Source: Candidatus Adlerbacteria bacterium (GTDB lineage Bacteria > Patescibacteriota > Minisyncoccia > Phycocordibacterales > SBAW01). From it: DNA of 46,733 nucleotides. The position numbers were made by a program, and so were the translations under genes. This document shows, piece by piece, positions 7,798 to 15,669 of this stretch (its first letter is position 1; every line of letters begins with the position of its first letter). The notes under the pieces are model-generated. The model was not told where the DNA came from, searched no databases, and was given only the letters and a program-made list of their open reading frames with translations. The stretch covers positions 1 to 46,733 of the forward strand of contig CAIJFH010000026.1 in NCBI GenBank assembly GCA_903819895.1, written 5' to 3'.

Positions 7798-8811
7798 ATG
7801 GCATTTTTTACACAAAAGTTGGGGATTGATCTGGGTACGGCAAATACGCTCGTGTTTGTGCCCGGGCGCGGCGTCGTGCTCAACGAGCCGTCGGTGGTTG
7901 CTATATCCGAGGTCGACAAGCGCATTTTGGCGGTTGGCGTCGAGGCAAAGGAGATGATTGGCCGCACGCCGGGCGAGATTATCGCCTACCGCCCGATGAA
8001 GGATGGCGTCATCGCCGACTACCGCGTGACGCAGGCGATGCTGCGCTACTTTATCGGCAAGGCGCTTGGCAAGTTTCAGATCTTTAAACCCGAGGTGATG
8101 GTGTCGGTGCCCACGGGTGTGACCTCGACCGAGCGTCGCGCAGTGGTCGAGGCGGCAATCCGCGCTGGTGCAAAAAACGCGTACGTGGTCAAAGAGTCGA
8201 TCCTCGCTGCCATTGGTGCGGGCATCCCCATACACGAGCCGCGCGGCAACATGGTGATTGATATTGGTGGTGGCACCGCGGACGTCGCGGTGATCTCGCT
8301 GGGCGGTATTGTCGCATCGACATCGGTAAAGTGTGGTGGCGACAAGCTCGACCGCGCCATCGGTGACTATATAAAGAAGACCTACAACCTCGGCATCGGC
8401 GAGAAGACCGCCGAGGATATCAAAATTGCAATCGGCTCCGCTGTCCCGCTGGAGGAGGAGTTGGTGATGACCGTGCGCGGCCGCGACTTTATCACCGGGT
8501 TGCCGCGCTCGACCGAACTAAAAAGCAACGACATTGTCAAAGCGATGGGCAAGGAGCTGCGCGAGATTATCAAAGCGATCCGCGATGTGCTGCAAGAGAC
8601 GCCGCCCGAGTTGGCGAGCGACATCATCGACCGCGGCATCATCATGACCGGCGGCACATCGATGCTGCGACACTTCCCCGAGTTGGTGCTGCGCCGCACC
8701 GGGGTCAAAGCGGCGGTCGCCGAGGACCCGCTCTTTTGCGTGGCACGCGGCACTGGCATCGCACTGGAGCATCTCGACACCTACAAAAAAGCAGTCATAG
8801 CGAAGCGCTAG
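7798..8811 (+). CDS. mreB: Rod shape-determining protein MreB (copy 1)
   Basis: A bacterial actin homologue of 337 residues that forms membrane-associated filaments guiding the elongation machinery. The short start FFTQKLGIDLGTANTLVFVPG gives phosphate loop 1. MVIDIGGGTADVAVISLGG is phosphate loop 2, and GIIMTGGTSMLRHFPEL is the adenosine motif. This copy is not followed by mreC or mreD. A second mreB at 23.3 kb heads that operon. The start at 7798 matches the family N-terminus and the TATCAT box; the track start at 7558 lies antisense in murA. A short GCAGG/CCTGC inverted repeat follows the stop. Confidence 0.95.
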   Translation: MAFFTQKLGIDLGTANTLVFVPGRGVVLNEPSVVAISEVDKRILAVGVEAKEMIGRTPGEIIAYRPMKDGVIADYRVTQAMLRYFIGKALGKFQIFKPEVMVSVPTGVTSTERRAVVEAAIRAGAKNAYVVKESILAAIGAGIPIHEPRGNMVIDIGGGTADVAVISLGGIVASTSVKCGGDKLDRAIGDYIKKTYNLGIGEKTAEDIKIAIGSAVPLEEELVMTVRGRDFITGLPRSTELKSNDIVKAMGKELREIIKAIRDVLQETPPELASDIIDRGIIMTGGTSMLRHFPELVLRRTGVKAAVAEDPLFCVARGTGIALEHLDTYKKAVIAKR

Positions 8812-8847
8812 CCACCCGCAGGTTTAACCTGCTGTTGCACCACACGC

Positions 8848-9597
8848 ATGCTAACTCACCACGCATACTATATAGAGGGATCGCTACAGCAGTTTGCTGC
8901 GTATGTCGACCAGGTGCGCGCCGCCGCGGGGTTGGGTGCGCATGACCCGAACTTTGTCGCGCAACAGTATGACAAGTTTGGTATCGATGATGCGCGAGCG
9001 CTGCAACAGTTGGCACAACTTAAAACAACTAATGGCGCAGCACTCTTTTTTCTCGCCATCTCGTCGATGACCAGCGAGGCGCAGCAAGCACTGCTCAAGT
9101 TGTTTGAAGAGCCGCAAGCGGGAGTGGTGTTTGTGTTGCTCGTGCCGCATGGCACACTCCTCCCAACACTCAAGTCGAGGTGTTTGGCGTTTTCTCCCAA
9201 CGACGAAATTATCCATGATGCTGCTGTTGCCACGCCTACACATGCAAAATCTGCAACTGTTGCATCGAAGAATCTTGATGTAAATACTGTGCAGGCAAAA
9301 CAATTTCTCGCCGCGCCATACAAAGAGCGCAGCGAGATGATCGTCAAGATGCTCAAGCCAACTAAAACTAAAGCGGAGGCAGATACTGAAAACGCGGGCG
9401 GGGATGAGGACTCGGCCAAAGAGCAAGCACGCGAGCTACTCAACGCGCTCGAAGTGCTGTTGCACAAAGATATTGCAAAAAAAGAAATCCGCGATGCGCT
9501 CGCCGACATCGCGCACTTCCGCACCTACCTCGCCGACCGTTCGCCATCGCTCAAGATGATTCTCGAACACTTTGCCGTGACGTTGCCAAAACTATGA
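8848..9597 (+). CDS. DNA polymerase III delta-prime-like protein lacking a P-loop
   Basis: A 249-residue AAA+ clamp-loader relative. SSMTSEAQQALLKLFEEPQAG and LLPTLKSRCLAF match the HolB/DnaX-type sensor region, including the SRC arginine-finger motif. There is no Walker A motif: the first 35 residues go straight from a short strand (AYYIEGS) into helices, so it should not bind ATP by itself. Inactive delta-prime subunits are normal in clamp loaders (E. coli delta-prime does not use ATP either), so it probably acts as the stator. The middle and C-terminal region (about 150-205) is charged and poorly conserved. The stop overlaps the nth start (ATGA). Confidence 0.75.
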   Translation: MLTHHAYYIEGSLQQFAAYVDQVRAAAGLGAHDPNFVAQQYDKFGIDDARALQQLAQLKTTNGAALFFLAISSMTSEAQQALLKLFEEPQAGVVFVLLVPHGTLLPTLKSRCLAFSPNDEIIHDAAVATPTHAKSATVASKNLDVNTVQAKQFLAAPYKERSEMIVKMLKPTKTKAEADTENAGGDEDSAKEQARELLNALEVLLHKDIAKKEIRDALADIAHFRTYLADRSPSLKMILEHFAVTLPKL

Positions 9598-10286
9598 CCC
9601 CCAAGAAACTCGCAGAGCGGAAGGAGCGGATACGGAGGTTGGATCGGGAGTTGAAGAAGTTGTATCCGCAGGCGAAGACGGAGCTCAATTTTAGTACGCC
9701 GTGGGAGCTGTTGGTTGCGGTGGAGCTGTCGGCGCAGTGTACCGATAAAATGGTAAACAAGATTACTGCCGAGTTGTTTCAAACATACAAAACACTCGCG
9801 GACTATGTAGCGGCGGGGAAGTCGCAGAAAGGAATTGCTGCGTTCGAGCGCGTGGTCAAGCGCAGTGGGTTTTATCACAACAAGACAAAAAATATTTTGG
9901 CAGCAGCGACGCTGATTGCGGCACCAAAGAAAGATGGTGGCTTTGGTGGCACGGTGCCCAAGACGCTCGCCGAGTTGGTGCGCGTCCCCGGTGTTGGGCG
10001 CAAGACGGCGACGGTGGTGCTGTCGGAGGCGTGGGGCATTGTCGAGGGCATCACCGTCGACACACATGTGATCCGCTTTGTGCAGCGCTACGACCTTTCT
10101 GATTACAAAGATGCGGTACGTATCGAGCGCGACTTGATGCAGCTCTTGCCGAAAAAGGATTGGGTCGGGTTTATGCATCGCGTCATTTTTTATGGCCGCT
10201 ACTTGGCACCTGCGCGCCGCTACGACACTGCCAAAGATCCGCTCATCAACATCTATCCACCAGCGGCAACGCGGTTCCGAGTGTAA
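9594..10286 (+). CDS. nth: Endonuclease III-like DNA glycosylase without Fe-S cluster
   Basis: A base-excision repair glycosylase/AP lyase of 230 residues. LSAQCTDKMVNK is the early motif, VPGVGRKTATVVL is the helix-hairpin-helix with the catalytic Lys, and GITVDTHVIRF carries the catalytic Asp. The usual C-terminal C-x6-C-x2-C-x5-C ligands are absent: the segment reads FYGRYLAPARRYDTAKDP with no Cys. The enzyme should therefore be a cluster-free member, as is known for some Nth/MutY relatives. It is coupled to the upstream gene through a 4-bp ATGA overlap. Confidence 0.9.
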   Translation: MTPKKLAERKERIRRLDRELKKLYPQAKTELNFSTPWELLVAVELSAQCTDKMVNKITAELFQTYKTLADYVAAGKSQKGIAAFERVVKRSGFYHNKTKNILAAATLIAAPKKDGGFGGTVPKTLAELVRVPGVGRKTATVVLSEAWGIVEGITVDTHVIRFVQRYDLSDYKDAVRIERDLMQLLPKKDWVGFMHRVIFYGRYLAPARRYDTAKDPLINIYPPAATRFRV

Positions 10287-10333
10287 CAGCAGGCATCTCC
10301 ACCAGGTGTGGCGGTGTTCGTGTGACAGTGTGG

Positions 10334-10339
10334 TATACT
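10334..10339 (+). promoter_or_regulatory. -10 box of frr
   Basis: TATACT ends eight bases before the frr ATG at 10348, leaving essentially no 5' leader. Confidence 0.55.
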
Positions 10340-10347
10340 ACCGGCAT

Positions 10348-10899
10348 ATGGCATACGACTTTAAACCGTTTGAGAAGAAGATTGCAGAGATTACCGACCG
10401 TTTGGGCAAAGAGCTTTCGGGTGTGCGGACAGGGCGCGCGGGCCCTGCGGTGCTCGACGGTGTCTTGGTCGAGAGCTACGGATCGCGGGTGCCAATCAAT
10501 CAGGTGGCCAACGTGTCTGTCGAGGATGCGCGCACGTTGCGCATCGTGCCGTGGGACACTAGTGTTGCCAAAGAAATCGAGAAGGCGATTTTGGCAGCCA
10601 ACTTGGGGCTGTCGGTTGGTGCCGACGACCGCGGGGTGCGCGTCTTTTTCCCCGAGTTGACCGCCGAGCGCCGTGTGTCGCTGGTCAAGTTGGCCAAGGA
10701 GCGCGTCGAGGAGCATCGCACCGCGCTGCGTGTTGCGCGCGACGAAGTGTGGTCGGATATCCAAAAAAAGGAGCGCGATGGCGAGATGCCCGAAGATGAC
10801 AAATTCCGCGCCAAAGAGGATATGCAAAAACGCGTCGACGCTGCCAACGCCGCCTTCGAGCAGGCGCTAGAGCGAAAGGAAAAAGAGATCACTAGCTAA
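10348..10899 (+). CDS. frr: Ribosome recycling factor
   Basis: A 183-residue RRF, the normal length, that splits the post-termination ribosome together with EF-G. GVRTGRAGPAVLDGV is the family signature at the head-tail hinge, and FFPELTAERRVSLVKLAKERVEEHRTALR with the following helices forms the three-helix tail. The start at 10348 gives MAYDFKPFEKKI; the track start at 10192 lies in nth. It is followed at 10 bp by rseP. Confidence 0.96.
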   Translation: MAYDFKPFEKKIAEITDRLGKELSGVRTGRAGPAVLDGVLVESYGSRVPINQVANVSVEDARTLRIVPWDTSVAKEIEKAILAANLGLSVGADDRGVRVFFPELTAERRVSLVKLAKERVEEHRTALRVARDEVWSDIQKKERDGEMPEDDKFRAKEDMQKRVDAANAAFEQALERKEKEITS

Positions 10900-10909
10900 C
10901 CGCTCACGC

Positions 10910-12016
10910 ATGACCATCCTCCTTTTTATTTTACTGCTCGTACTGCTCATTCTCGTCCACGAGTTTGGGCACTTTATCGTGGCAAAAGCGTTCAAGATCC
11001 GCGTTGATGAATTTGGCATCTTCTTTCCGCCGCGCCTGTTTGGCTTTCGATGGGGCGAGACCGAGTACACGCTCAACAGCATCCCGCTGGGCGGGTTTGT
11101 CAAAATCTTTGGCGAGAACGGTGAGGAGTCGGACGTGCGACACAGTTTTGCGCACAAATCGCGCTGGATACAAGCCGCGGTGCTGGTCGCGGGTGTCACA
11201 TGCAATATGCTCTTTGCATGGCTCGCACTGTCGGCGGGCTATATGATTGGGATGCAGACCTCTGTCGACCATCGCGGGTTTGGCACGGTCCAACATGTGC
11301 AGACGATGATCACCGACGTGTCGCCGGGCTCGCCTGCAAGTAAGGTTGGTATTTTGCCCAGCGACGTGGTCGAGAGCGTGGGGACAGGCACCAGCGTACT
11401 TGCCGTCGCGAGTACCACCGCCGACGGCGTGCAGCAGTTTATCCGCGACCATCAAGACGAGAGTATTTTGTTGATGGTCTCGCGCGCAACATCGACCACC
11501 ACCGAGCAAAAGGTATTTGTCGCCAAGCCAGTTGCCGGGATCGCGCCCGACCACAAGGCGATCGGCATCGGGCTCGATGATGTGGGTATGCTCAAGTTGT
11601 CGCCGCCACTCGCGCTCGCCGAGGGCGCAATTTTGACCGAGAGCATGACCGTCGACTTGGCAAGTGGCTTGGGTGGCCTCGTGACCGGCATCTTCCACGG
11701 CAACGCCAACTTGAGCGAGGTCTCGGGCCCCATCGGCATCGTCACCTTTGGCGCGTCGCGCGTGACGCACGGGTTTATGGCGACCCTAGTGTTGTTGTCG
11801 ATTATCTCGATCGATTTGGCGATCATCAACCTGCTGCCGATCCCCGGGCTCGATGGCGGGCGGTTACTCTTTGTTATTATCGAGGGCATTATGCGCCGCC
11901 CGATACCAGAAAAAATTGTGTCACGCGTGACCATAGCGAGCATGGTGCTGGTTGGTGTGCTGTTTGTGGTTATTTCTATCCACGACATTCTCCATCTCAT
12001 CCACCCTGCGGTGTAG
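10910..12016 (+). CDS. rseP: Site-2 zinc protease (RseP family)
   Basis: An intramembrane metalloprotease of 368 residues. The first membrane segment contains the zinc site VHEFGHFIVAK. The last part contains NLLPIPGLDGGRLLFVI, which supplies the third zinc ligand Asp in the conserved LDGG motif. One PDZ-like domain lies around residues 110-210 (SPGSPASKVGILPSDVVESV). Substrates are probably anti-sigma factors or signal-peptide remnants; no sigma factor gene is nearby. It follows frr closely, the same order as in many bacteria. Confidence 0.93.
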   Translation: MTILLFILLLVLLILVHEFGHFIVAKAFKIRVDEFGIFFPPRLFGFRWGETEYTLNSIPLGGFVKIFGENGEESDVRHSFAHKSRWIQAAVLVAGVTCNMLFAWLALSAGYMIGMQTSVDHRGFGTVQHVQTMITDVSPGSPASKVGILPSDVVESVGTGTSVLAVASTTADGVQQFIRDHQDESILLMVSRATSTTTEQKVFVAKPVAGIAPDHKAIGIGLDDVGMLKLSPPLALAEGAILTESMTVDLASGLGGLVTGIFHGNANLSEVSGPIGIVTFGASRVTHGFMATLVLLSIISIDLAIINLLPIPGLDGGRLLFVIIEGIMRRPIPEKIVSRVTIASMVLVGVLFVVISIHDILHLIHPAV

Positions 12017-12036
12017 GGTGCTTCTCTTTTTAGTTG

Positions 12037-12042
12037 TACAAT
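12037..12042 (+). promoter_or_regulatory. -10 box of the methyltransferase gene
   Basis: TACAAT ends six bases before the ATG at 12049, which picks that start over the upstream ATG at 12034. Confidence 0.55.
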
Positions 12043-12048
12043 AGACGT

Positions 12049-12606
12049 ATGGACGACAGTACATTTGTACAACCCGCGGCAGTGTTGGCGGCAGCGGGGG
12101 TAGGCGAGGGGATGCGTGTTGCCGACATCGCCACCAGTAGCGGATTTTTTACGCGCGCGGCGGCGCGCATGGTGGGCCCCGCGGGTGTGGTGTGGGCGGT
12201 TGATATCCACCAACCCATGCTCGCGCGCGTGCATAACCTCGCCATTGCCGAGGGTTTGCATAATGTCCACGTAGTGCACGGCAATGTCGAGCAACTCGGT
12301 GGCAGCAAACTTCCAAGCAGCACCTTTGATGTGGTGATTGTCGCGAATGTGCTCTTTACGCTCGAGCATCCGGCAGGGCTCGTGGCCGAGGCGTGGCGCG
12401 TGCTGCGCCCCGGTGGTGTCGCGCTGGTGGTCGACTGGGCGGGGTCGTTTGGTGGGCTGGGGCCGCACCCGGGCCACGTGGTCGCGCGTGCGGACATGCT
12501 GCAATTGTTTTTGGCCGATGGGTTTGGCGACGTAGTCGATATCCCCGCGGGCGCCTACCACTGGGGCTTTGTTGTGCGCAAGCAGGATGCGGTTAGTGCA
12601 CAGTAG
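12049..12606 (+). CDS. SAM-dependent class I methyltransferase
   Basis: A 185-residue small Rossmann-fold methyltransferase. MRVADIATSSGFFTRAAARMVG is motif I (usually D-x-G-x-G, here modified to ATSSG), WAVDIHQPML the acidic loop that holds the SAM ribose, and FDVVIVANVLFTLEHPAGLVAEAWRVLRPGG motifs II-III. It resembles the UbiE/methyltransferase-11 type, but the substrate cannot be told from sequence or context. It sits between rseP and the solute-binding protein with its own promoter. Confidence 0.8.
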   Translation: MDDSTFVQPAAVLAAAGVGEGMRVADIATSSGFFTRAAARMVGPAGVVWAVDIHQPMLARVHNLAIAEGLHNVHVVHGNVEQLGGSKLPSSTFDVVIVANVLFTLEHPAGLVAEAWRVLRPGGVALVVDWAGSFGGLGPHPGHVVARADMLQLFLADGFGDVVDIPAGAYHWGFVVRKQDAVSAQ

Positions 12607-12651
12607 TACAGTGTCCGCAGCAAAACATGCGGTAGTATTGAGTATACGTAT

Positions 12652-13965
12652 ATGAAATCAACCCCATTCCAACTCATTGTCACGGGCGTCTTCGTGGTGT
12701 TTCTGCTCGTTGGTGTGGGCATCTTTGCGCTCTTTGGTGGTTCGGGGCGCAATGGTGGTGTCGGCACGGTCTCCATTTGGGGCACCGAGGATGCATCTGT
12801 GATGAACCATGTGCTTGATGATCTGCGCACCACCGACAAATCGTTTCAAAACGTGAGTTATACCCAAAAGGACACGAGCACCTACCAACAAGATCTCACC
12901 AACGCGATGGCAAGCGGCACGGGCCCCGACCTCTTTCTTGTTTCGCAGGATGATGCGCACTTTTTCGCCAACAAGATCTCTGTCATTCCCTACGCGACAC
13001 TGGCGCAGTCGACTTTTACCACCTCGTATGTCGACGAGGGGCAACTCTTTTTGACTCCCAAGGGGACGCTCGCGCTTCCGGTGCTCATCGACCCGCTGGT
13101 GCTGTATTGGAACAAAGATCTCTTCGCGAGCGCGGGCATCCCGCAGCCGCCACAGTACTGGAGCGATGTGTTGAGTATCGCGCCGCGACTCACCACGCTC
13201 GACGGCACCTCAAATGTAACCCGCAGTGCCATCGCGCTTGGGGTATGGAGCAACATCGCGCATGCGAAGGAGATTCTCGCCTCACTCTTTTTGCAAGCGG
13301 GGGACAGCATACTTTCGACCGCGGCAGATGGCAGCACCCAAGTGTCGTTTGGTATGGCGCCCACGGGCTCGAGCGAGAACCCGACTGCGTCGGCGCTCAG
13401 TTTTTATACCCAATTCTCCGATCCAACCAAGTTGAGTTATACGTGGAATCGCTCGCTCCCGCGGTCGGCAGACGCCTTTACCGGCGGCACGTTGGCGATG
13501 TATATCGGCTTTGCGAGCGACTACCCCACGCTCGCGGCACGCAACCCCAACATCCACTTTGCCGTGTCGCCCTTGCCGCAGATCCAAGGCAGCGCAACAC
13601 GGCTCACCTTTGGCGAGTTGACCGGTGTGGCAATCGCCCGCACTAGCGGCAACCCAAACGGGGCGCTCATCATTGCTCAAAAGTTGTCGAGCCAAACGGG
13701 CGTGTCGGCCTTTGTCACCCAGTCCGGCTTGCCGCCGGTGCGCCGCGATGTGGCGGTTGATACGTCGGCCAGTGCCGAGCAGACCGTCTTTGCGCAGTCG
13801 GCACTCATCGCGCGCGCCTGGCTCGACCCCGACCAAGCGGCAACCAGTGGCGTCTTCCAAACCATGGTAGAATCGGTGATAAGCGGCGCGTCGCAGTCGC
13901 TGCAGGCGGTGGGCGAGGCGCAGCAGTCGCTCCAGCGGATTGTTACTAGTAGTACTGCAAACTAA
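12652..13965 (+). CDS. Extracellular solute-binding protein (family 1), membrane anchored
   Basis: A 437-residue periplasmic-binding-protein fold of the sugar-binding (MalE-like) class. It starts with one N-terminal membrane helix (LIVTGVFVVFLLVGVGIFALF) and has no lipobox Cys, so it is probably anchored by that helix. VSIWGTEDASVMNHVLDDL, GTGPDLFLVSQDDAHFF, LPVLIDPLVLYWNKDLFASAGI and GGTLAMYIGFASDYP are typical of the family. No ABC permease or ATPase gene for uptake is nearby. Instead the gene leads into four pilin-like genes, so it may work in surface binding rather than classic import (inference). Confidence 0.85.
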   Translation: MKSTPFQLIVTGVFVVFLLVGVGIFALFGGSGRNGGVGTVSIWGTEDASVMNHVLDDLRTTDKSFQNVSYTQKDTSTYQQDLTNAMASGTGPDLFLVSQDDAHFFANKISVIPYATLAQSTFTTSYVDEGQLFLTPKGTLALPVLIDPLVLYWNKDLFASAGIPQPPQYWSDVLSIAPRLTTLDGTSNVTRSAIALGVWSNIAHAKEILASLFLQAGDSILSTAADGSTQVSFGMAPTGSSENPTASALSFYTQFSDPTKLSYTWNRSLPRSADAFTGGTLAMYIGFASDYPTLAARNPNIHFAVSPLPQIQGSATRLTFGELTGVAIARTSGNPNGALIIAQKLSSQTGVSAFVTQSGLPPVRRDVAVDTSASAEQTVFAQSALIARAWLDPDQAATSGVFQTMVESVISGASQSLQAVGEAQQSLQRIVTSSTAN

Positions 13966-13971
13966 TTTCGT

Positions 13972-14358
13972 ATGCTATCTCAATTGCGATACTCTCGGTA
14001 CCTGTTGCTCGGGTTTGTGGTGTACGTGCTCCCATTTGCCGCACAAGCGGGCTGCAACTCAGCCAACGGCGCTTGCCTCGACAACCCGCTCAATGTTGGG
14101 TCAATTTGTGGCTTGCTCCAGGCGATCCTCACGGCGCTCCTGACCATCGGCACGCCGGTCGCCGTGCTGTTTCTCGTCTACGCAGGGTTTAAGTTTGTGG
14201 TCGCGCGCGGCAATGCTGAAAAGTTGGGCGAGGCAAAAAATAACTTACTGTATGTCGTCATCGGTATCGCCCTGTTTATTGGTGCGTGGCTACTTGGCGA
14301 GATTATTGCCAACACGCTCAACCAGCTTGGCGTGCCCTTGGTTGGTAATTGTAAATAA
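13972..14358 (+). CDS. VirB2/TrbC-like pilin protein 1
   Basis: A 128-residue protein with a signal-like N-terminal helix (YLLLGFVVYVLPFAAQA, possible cleavage after AQA). A Cys-containing segment (GCNSANGACLDNPL) follows, then two membrane helices separated by a short basic loop (ARGNAEKLGEAKNN). This is the layout of the T4SS pilin family widespread in CPR genomes. Cys at positions 28 and 34 and the C-terminal NCK could form disulfides outside. It starts 6 bp after the solute-binding gene, suggesting one transcript. Confidence 0.75.
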   Translation: MLSQLRYSRYLLLGFVVYVLPFAAQAGCNSANGACLDNPLNVGSICGLLQAILTALLTIGTPVAVLFLVYAGFKFVVARGNAEKLGEAKNNLLYVVIGIALFIGAWLLGEIIANTLNQLGVPLVGNCK

Positions 14359-14364
14359 CTCTAT

Positions 14365-14631
14365 ATGCATTCAACGAGCGCAACCTTATCAACCGTCATC
14401 GCTGCAATCATCGGCAACGTGTTCAACCCATTGGTGTTGGCGCTCTCCACACTCGCTCTGGTCATCTTCCTGTGGGGCGGGGTGCGTTTTATCTGGGGCA
14501 GCTCCAACAAAGAGGGGCACGGCGCCGACAAGCAGCTGCTCATCTGGGGCATCATCGCGCTGTTTGTGCTCTTTTCCCTAGGCGGGTTGGTGCGGTTTGT
14601 CGAGATCGCACTCTTGGGCAAAGCAGTGTAG
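14365..14631 (+). CDS. VirB2/TrbC-like pilin protein 2
   Basis: An 88-residue protein with two membrane helices around the loop WGSSNKEGHGADKQ. It is a shorter relative of the preceding pilin-like gene without a clear cleavable signal. Both share the loop-then-WGIIALFVL pattern. It begins 6 bp after gene 1 with no ribosome binding site. Confidence 0.7.
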   Translation: MHSTSATLSTVIAAIIGNVFNPLVLALSTLALVIFLWGGVRFIWGSSNKEGHGADKQLLIWGIIALFVLFSLGGLVRFVEIALLGKAV

Positions 14632-14654
14632 GTTGGTTTATCCACATTACGAGC

Positions 14655-14682
14655 TTGTATCTTGGTCGCGCTCTGGTACAGT
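14655..14682 (+). promoter_or_regulatory. Possible promoter ahead of pilin-like gene 3
   Basis: TTGTAT, 16 bases, TACAGT in the 75-bp gap between pilin-like genes 2 and 3. It would give a leader of about 18 bases. Confidence 0.35.
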
Positions 14683-14706
14683 TATTGCATAACCGTAATT
14701 CATCAT

Positions 14707-14988
14707 ATGCTTACAAACATCGCACAGCTTATAAACGCGTTCGGAGGCATCATCGCAATGCTGATTCCGATTATGATCGGTGTCGCGATTCTTGCTTTTT
14801 TCTATGGTCTGTACAAGTACATCAAGAGCGCGGGCGAGGGTCACACCGAGGGTATCAATATCATGATTGCCGGCATCGCCGCGCTCTTTGTGATGGTATC
14901 CATCTGGGGTATTATCGGCTTCGTACAGTCGTCGCTCAATATCTCGAACACGCAGACCGTCTCGGCACCGCGCATCCCGACACAATAG
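14707..14988 (+). CDS. VirB2/TrbC-like pilin protein 3
   Basis: A 93-residue protein with two membrane helices (IAMLIPIMIGVAILAFFYGL and INIMIAGIAALFVMVSIWGI) joined by the loop KSAGEGHTEG, plus a polar tail. It belongs to the same family as its neighbours. The ATG at 14707 is preferred over the track start because the upstream residues are unrelated. Confidence 0.7.
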   Translation: MLTNIAQLINAFGGIIAMLIPIMIGVAILAFFYGLYKYIKSAGEGHTEGINIMIAGIAALFVMVSIWGIIGFVQSSLNISNTQTVSAPRIPTQ

Positions 14989-15011
14989 GCCATTAATCGG
15001 GCTAGCCCACT

Positions 15012-15272
15012 ATGCCAACTGCTACACTCAGCCCGGCGGCACTTGCAGGCAGATTGACCACAGTCATCATCTACCCACTGATGGTGCTGTTGGTCGGTTT
15101 GGCTGTGTTGGTGTTTGTGTGGGGGATCGTCGAGTTTTTGCGCGACCTGAGCAGTGGTGGCGAGCTCCAAAAAGGCAAGGACCACATGCTCTGGGGCATC
15201 GCGGGCATCTTTGTTATGGCCGCTGCGTACGCGATCTTCCAAATCATCCAAGGCACCCTCAACTCGTTTTAG
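15012..15272 (+). CDS. VirB2/TrbC-like pilin protein 4
   Basis: An 86-residue protein, the last of four related genes. Two membrane helices flank the loop SSGGELQKGKDHMLWGIAGI, which most clearly shows the K-x-x-M-x-W-G-I signature shared by CPR pilin-like proteins. It could be a pilin, a minor pilin or a small channel-forming component. No VirB4, VirB6 or VirD4 genes are in the window. Confidence 0.72.
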   Translation: MPTATLSPAALAGRLTTVIIYPLMVLLVGLAVLVFVWGIVEFLRDLSSGGELQKGKDHMLWGIAGIFVMAAAYAIFQIIQGTLNSF

Positions 15273-15343
15273 GACTCGTTTCAGATTCCTCCCACAAAAG
15301 TTGGCATACATAGGGAGCAAGAGACAACACACCGTTTTCAGAG

Positions 15344-15349
15344 TACAAT
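15344..15349 (+). promoter_or_regulatory. -10 box of tRNA-Leu
   Basis: TACAAT ends nine bases before the mature tRNA 5' end, so the primary transcript should have almost no 5' leader. Confidence 0.5.
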
Positions 15350-15358
15350 GGCGGTCAT

Positions 15359-15440
15359 GCCCTCGTGGCGGAATTGGTATACGCGCGTGGCTTAGGACCA
15401 CGTCCCGAAAGGGTTAGAGGTTCGAGTCCTCTCGGGGGCA
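15359..15440 (+). tRNA. tRNA-Leu (TAG)
   Basis: An 82-nt class II tRNA. Acceptor GCCCTCG pairs with CGGGGGC, the anticodon loop CTTAGGA gives TAG, a short variable arm TCCCGAAAGGG follows, and the T-loop is TTCGAGT. CCA is not encoded. Confidence 0.95.
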
Positions 15441-15669
15441 CAAAACAACAGAGCTGGATGCGTAGCATTCGGCGACTTTTGTTTTGTAGTCCAGAGAGAG
15501 GGCGAGAAAGTGAGCGCGGGGCACCCTGCCAGCAGGCAGGGTCGAGAAACTTTTTGGAGCGACGGCGACAAAAAGTGTTCTTGACCGAGCATCTCGGGGA
15601 GTGTGTGCAAAAGAAGAATCCGCCAGAGGTCTTGCGACATAGCGGATTCGAAGTGGGTGGTGGACGCGT
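15441..15669. other. Intergenic region with hairpins
   Basis: No credible gene. It holds a perfect 8-bp hairpin ACCCTGCC-AGCA-GGCAGGGT at 15523-15542 of REP-like appearance. AATCCGC (15617-15623) pairs with GCGGATT (15642-15648); on the minus strand this is followed by a T-rich run and may terminate the next gene. ORFs called here are antisense to the tRNA. Confidence 0.5.

Noticed and set aside
7002-7829. 275-residue plus-strand ORF
   Set aside because: Antisense to murA; low-complexity His/Asp/Arg-rich translation.
8815-8840. Short inverted repeat GCAGG/CCTGC after the first mreB as a terminator
   Set aside because: Only five base pairs and no T-run; noted in the gene entry but not called.
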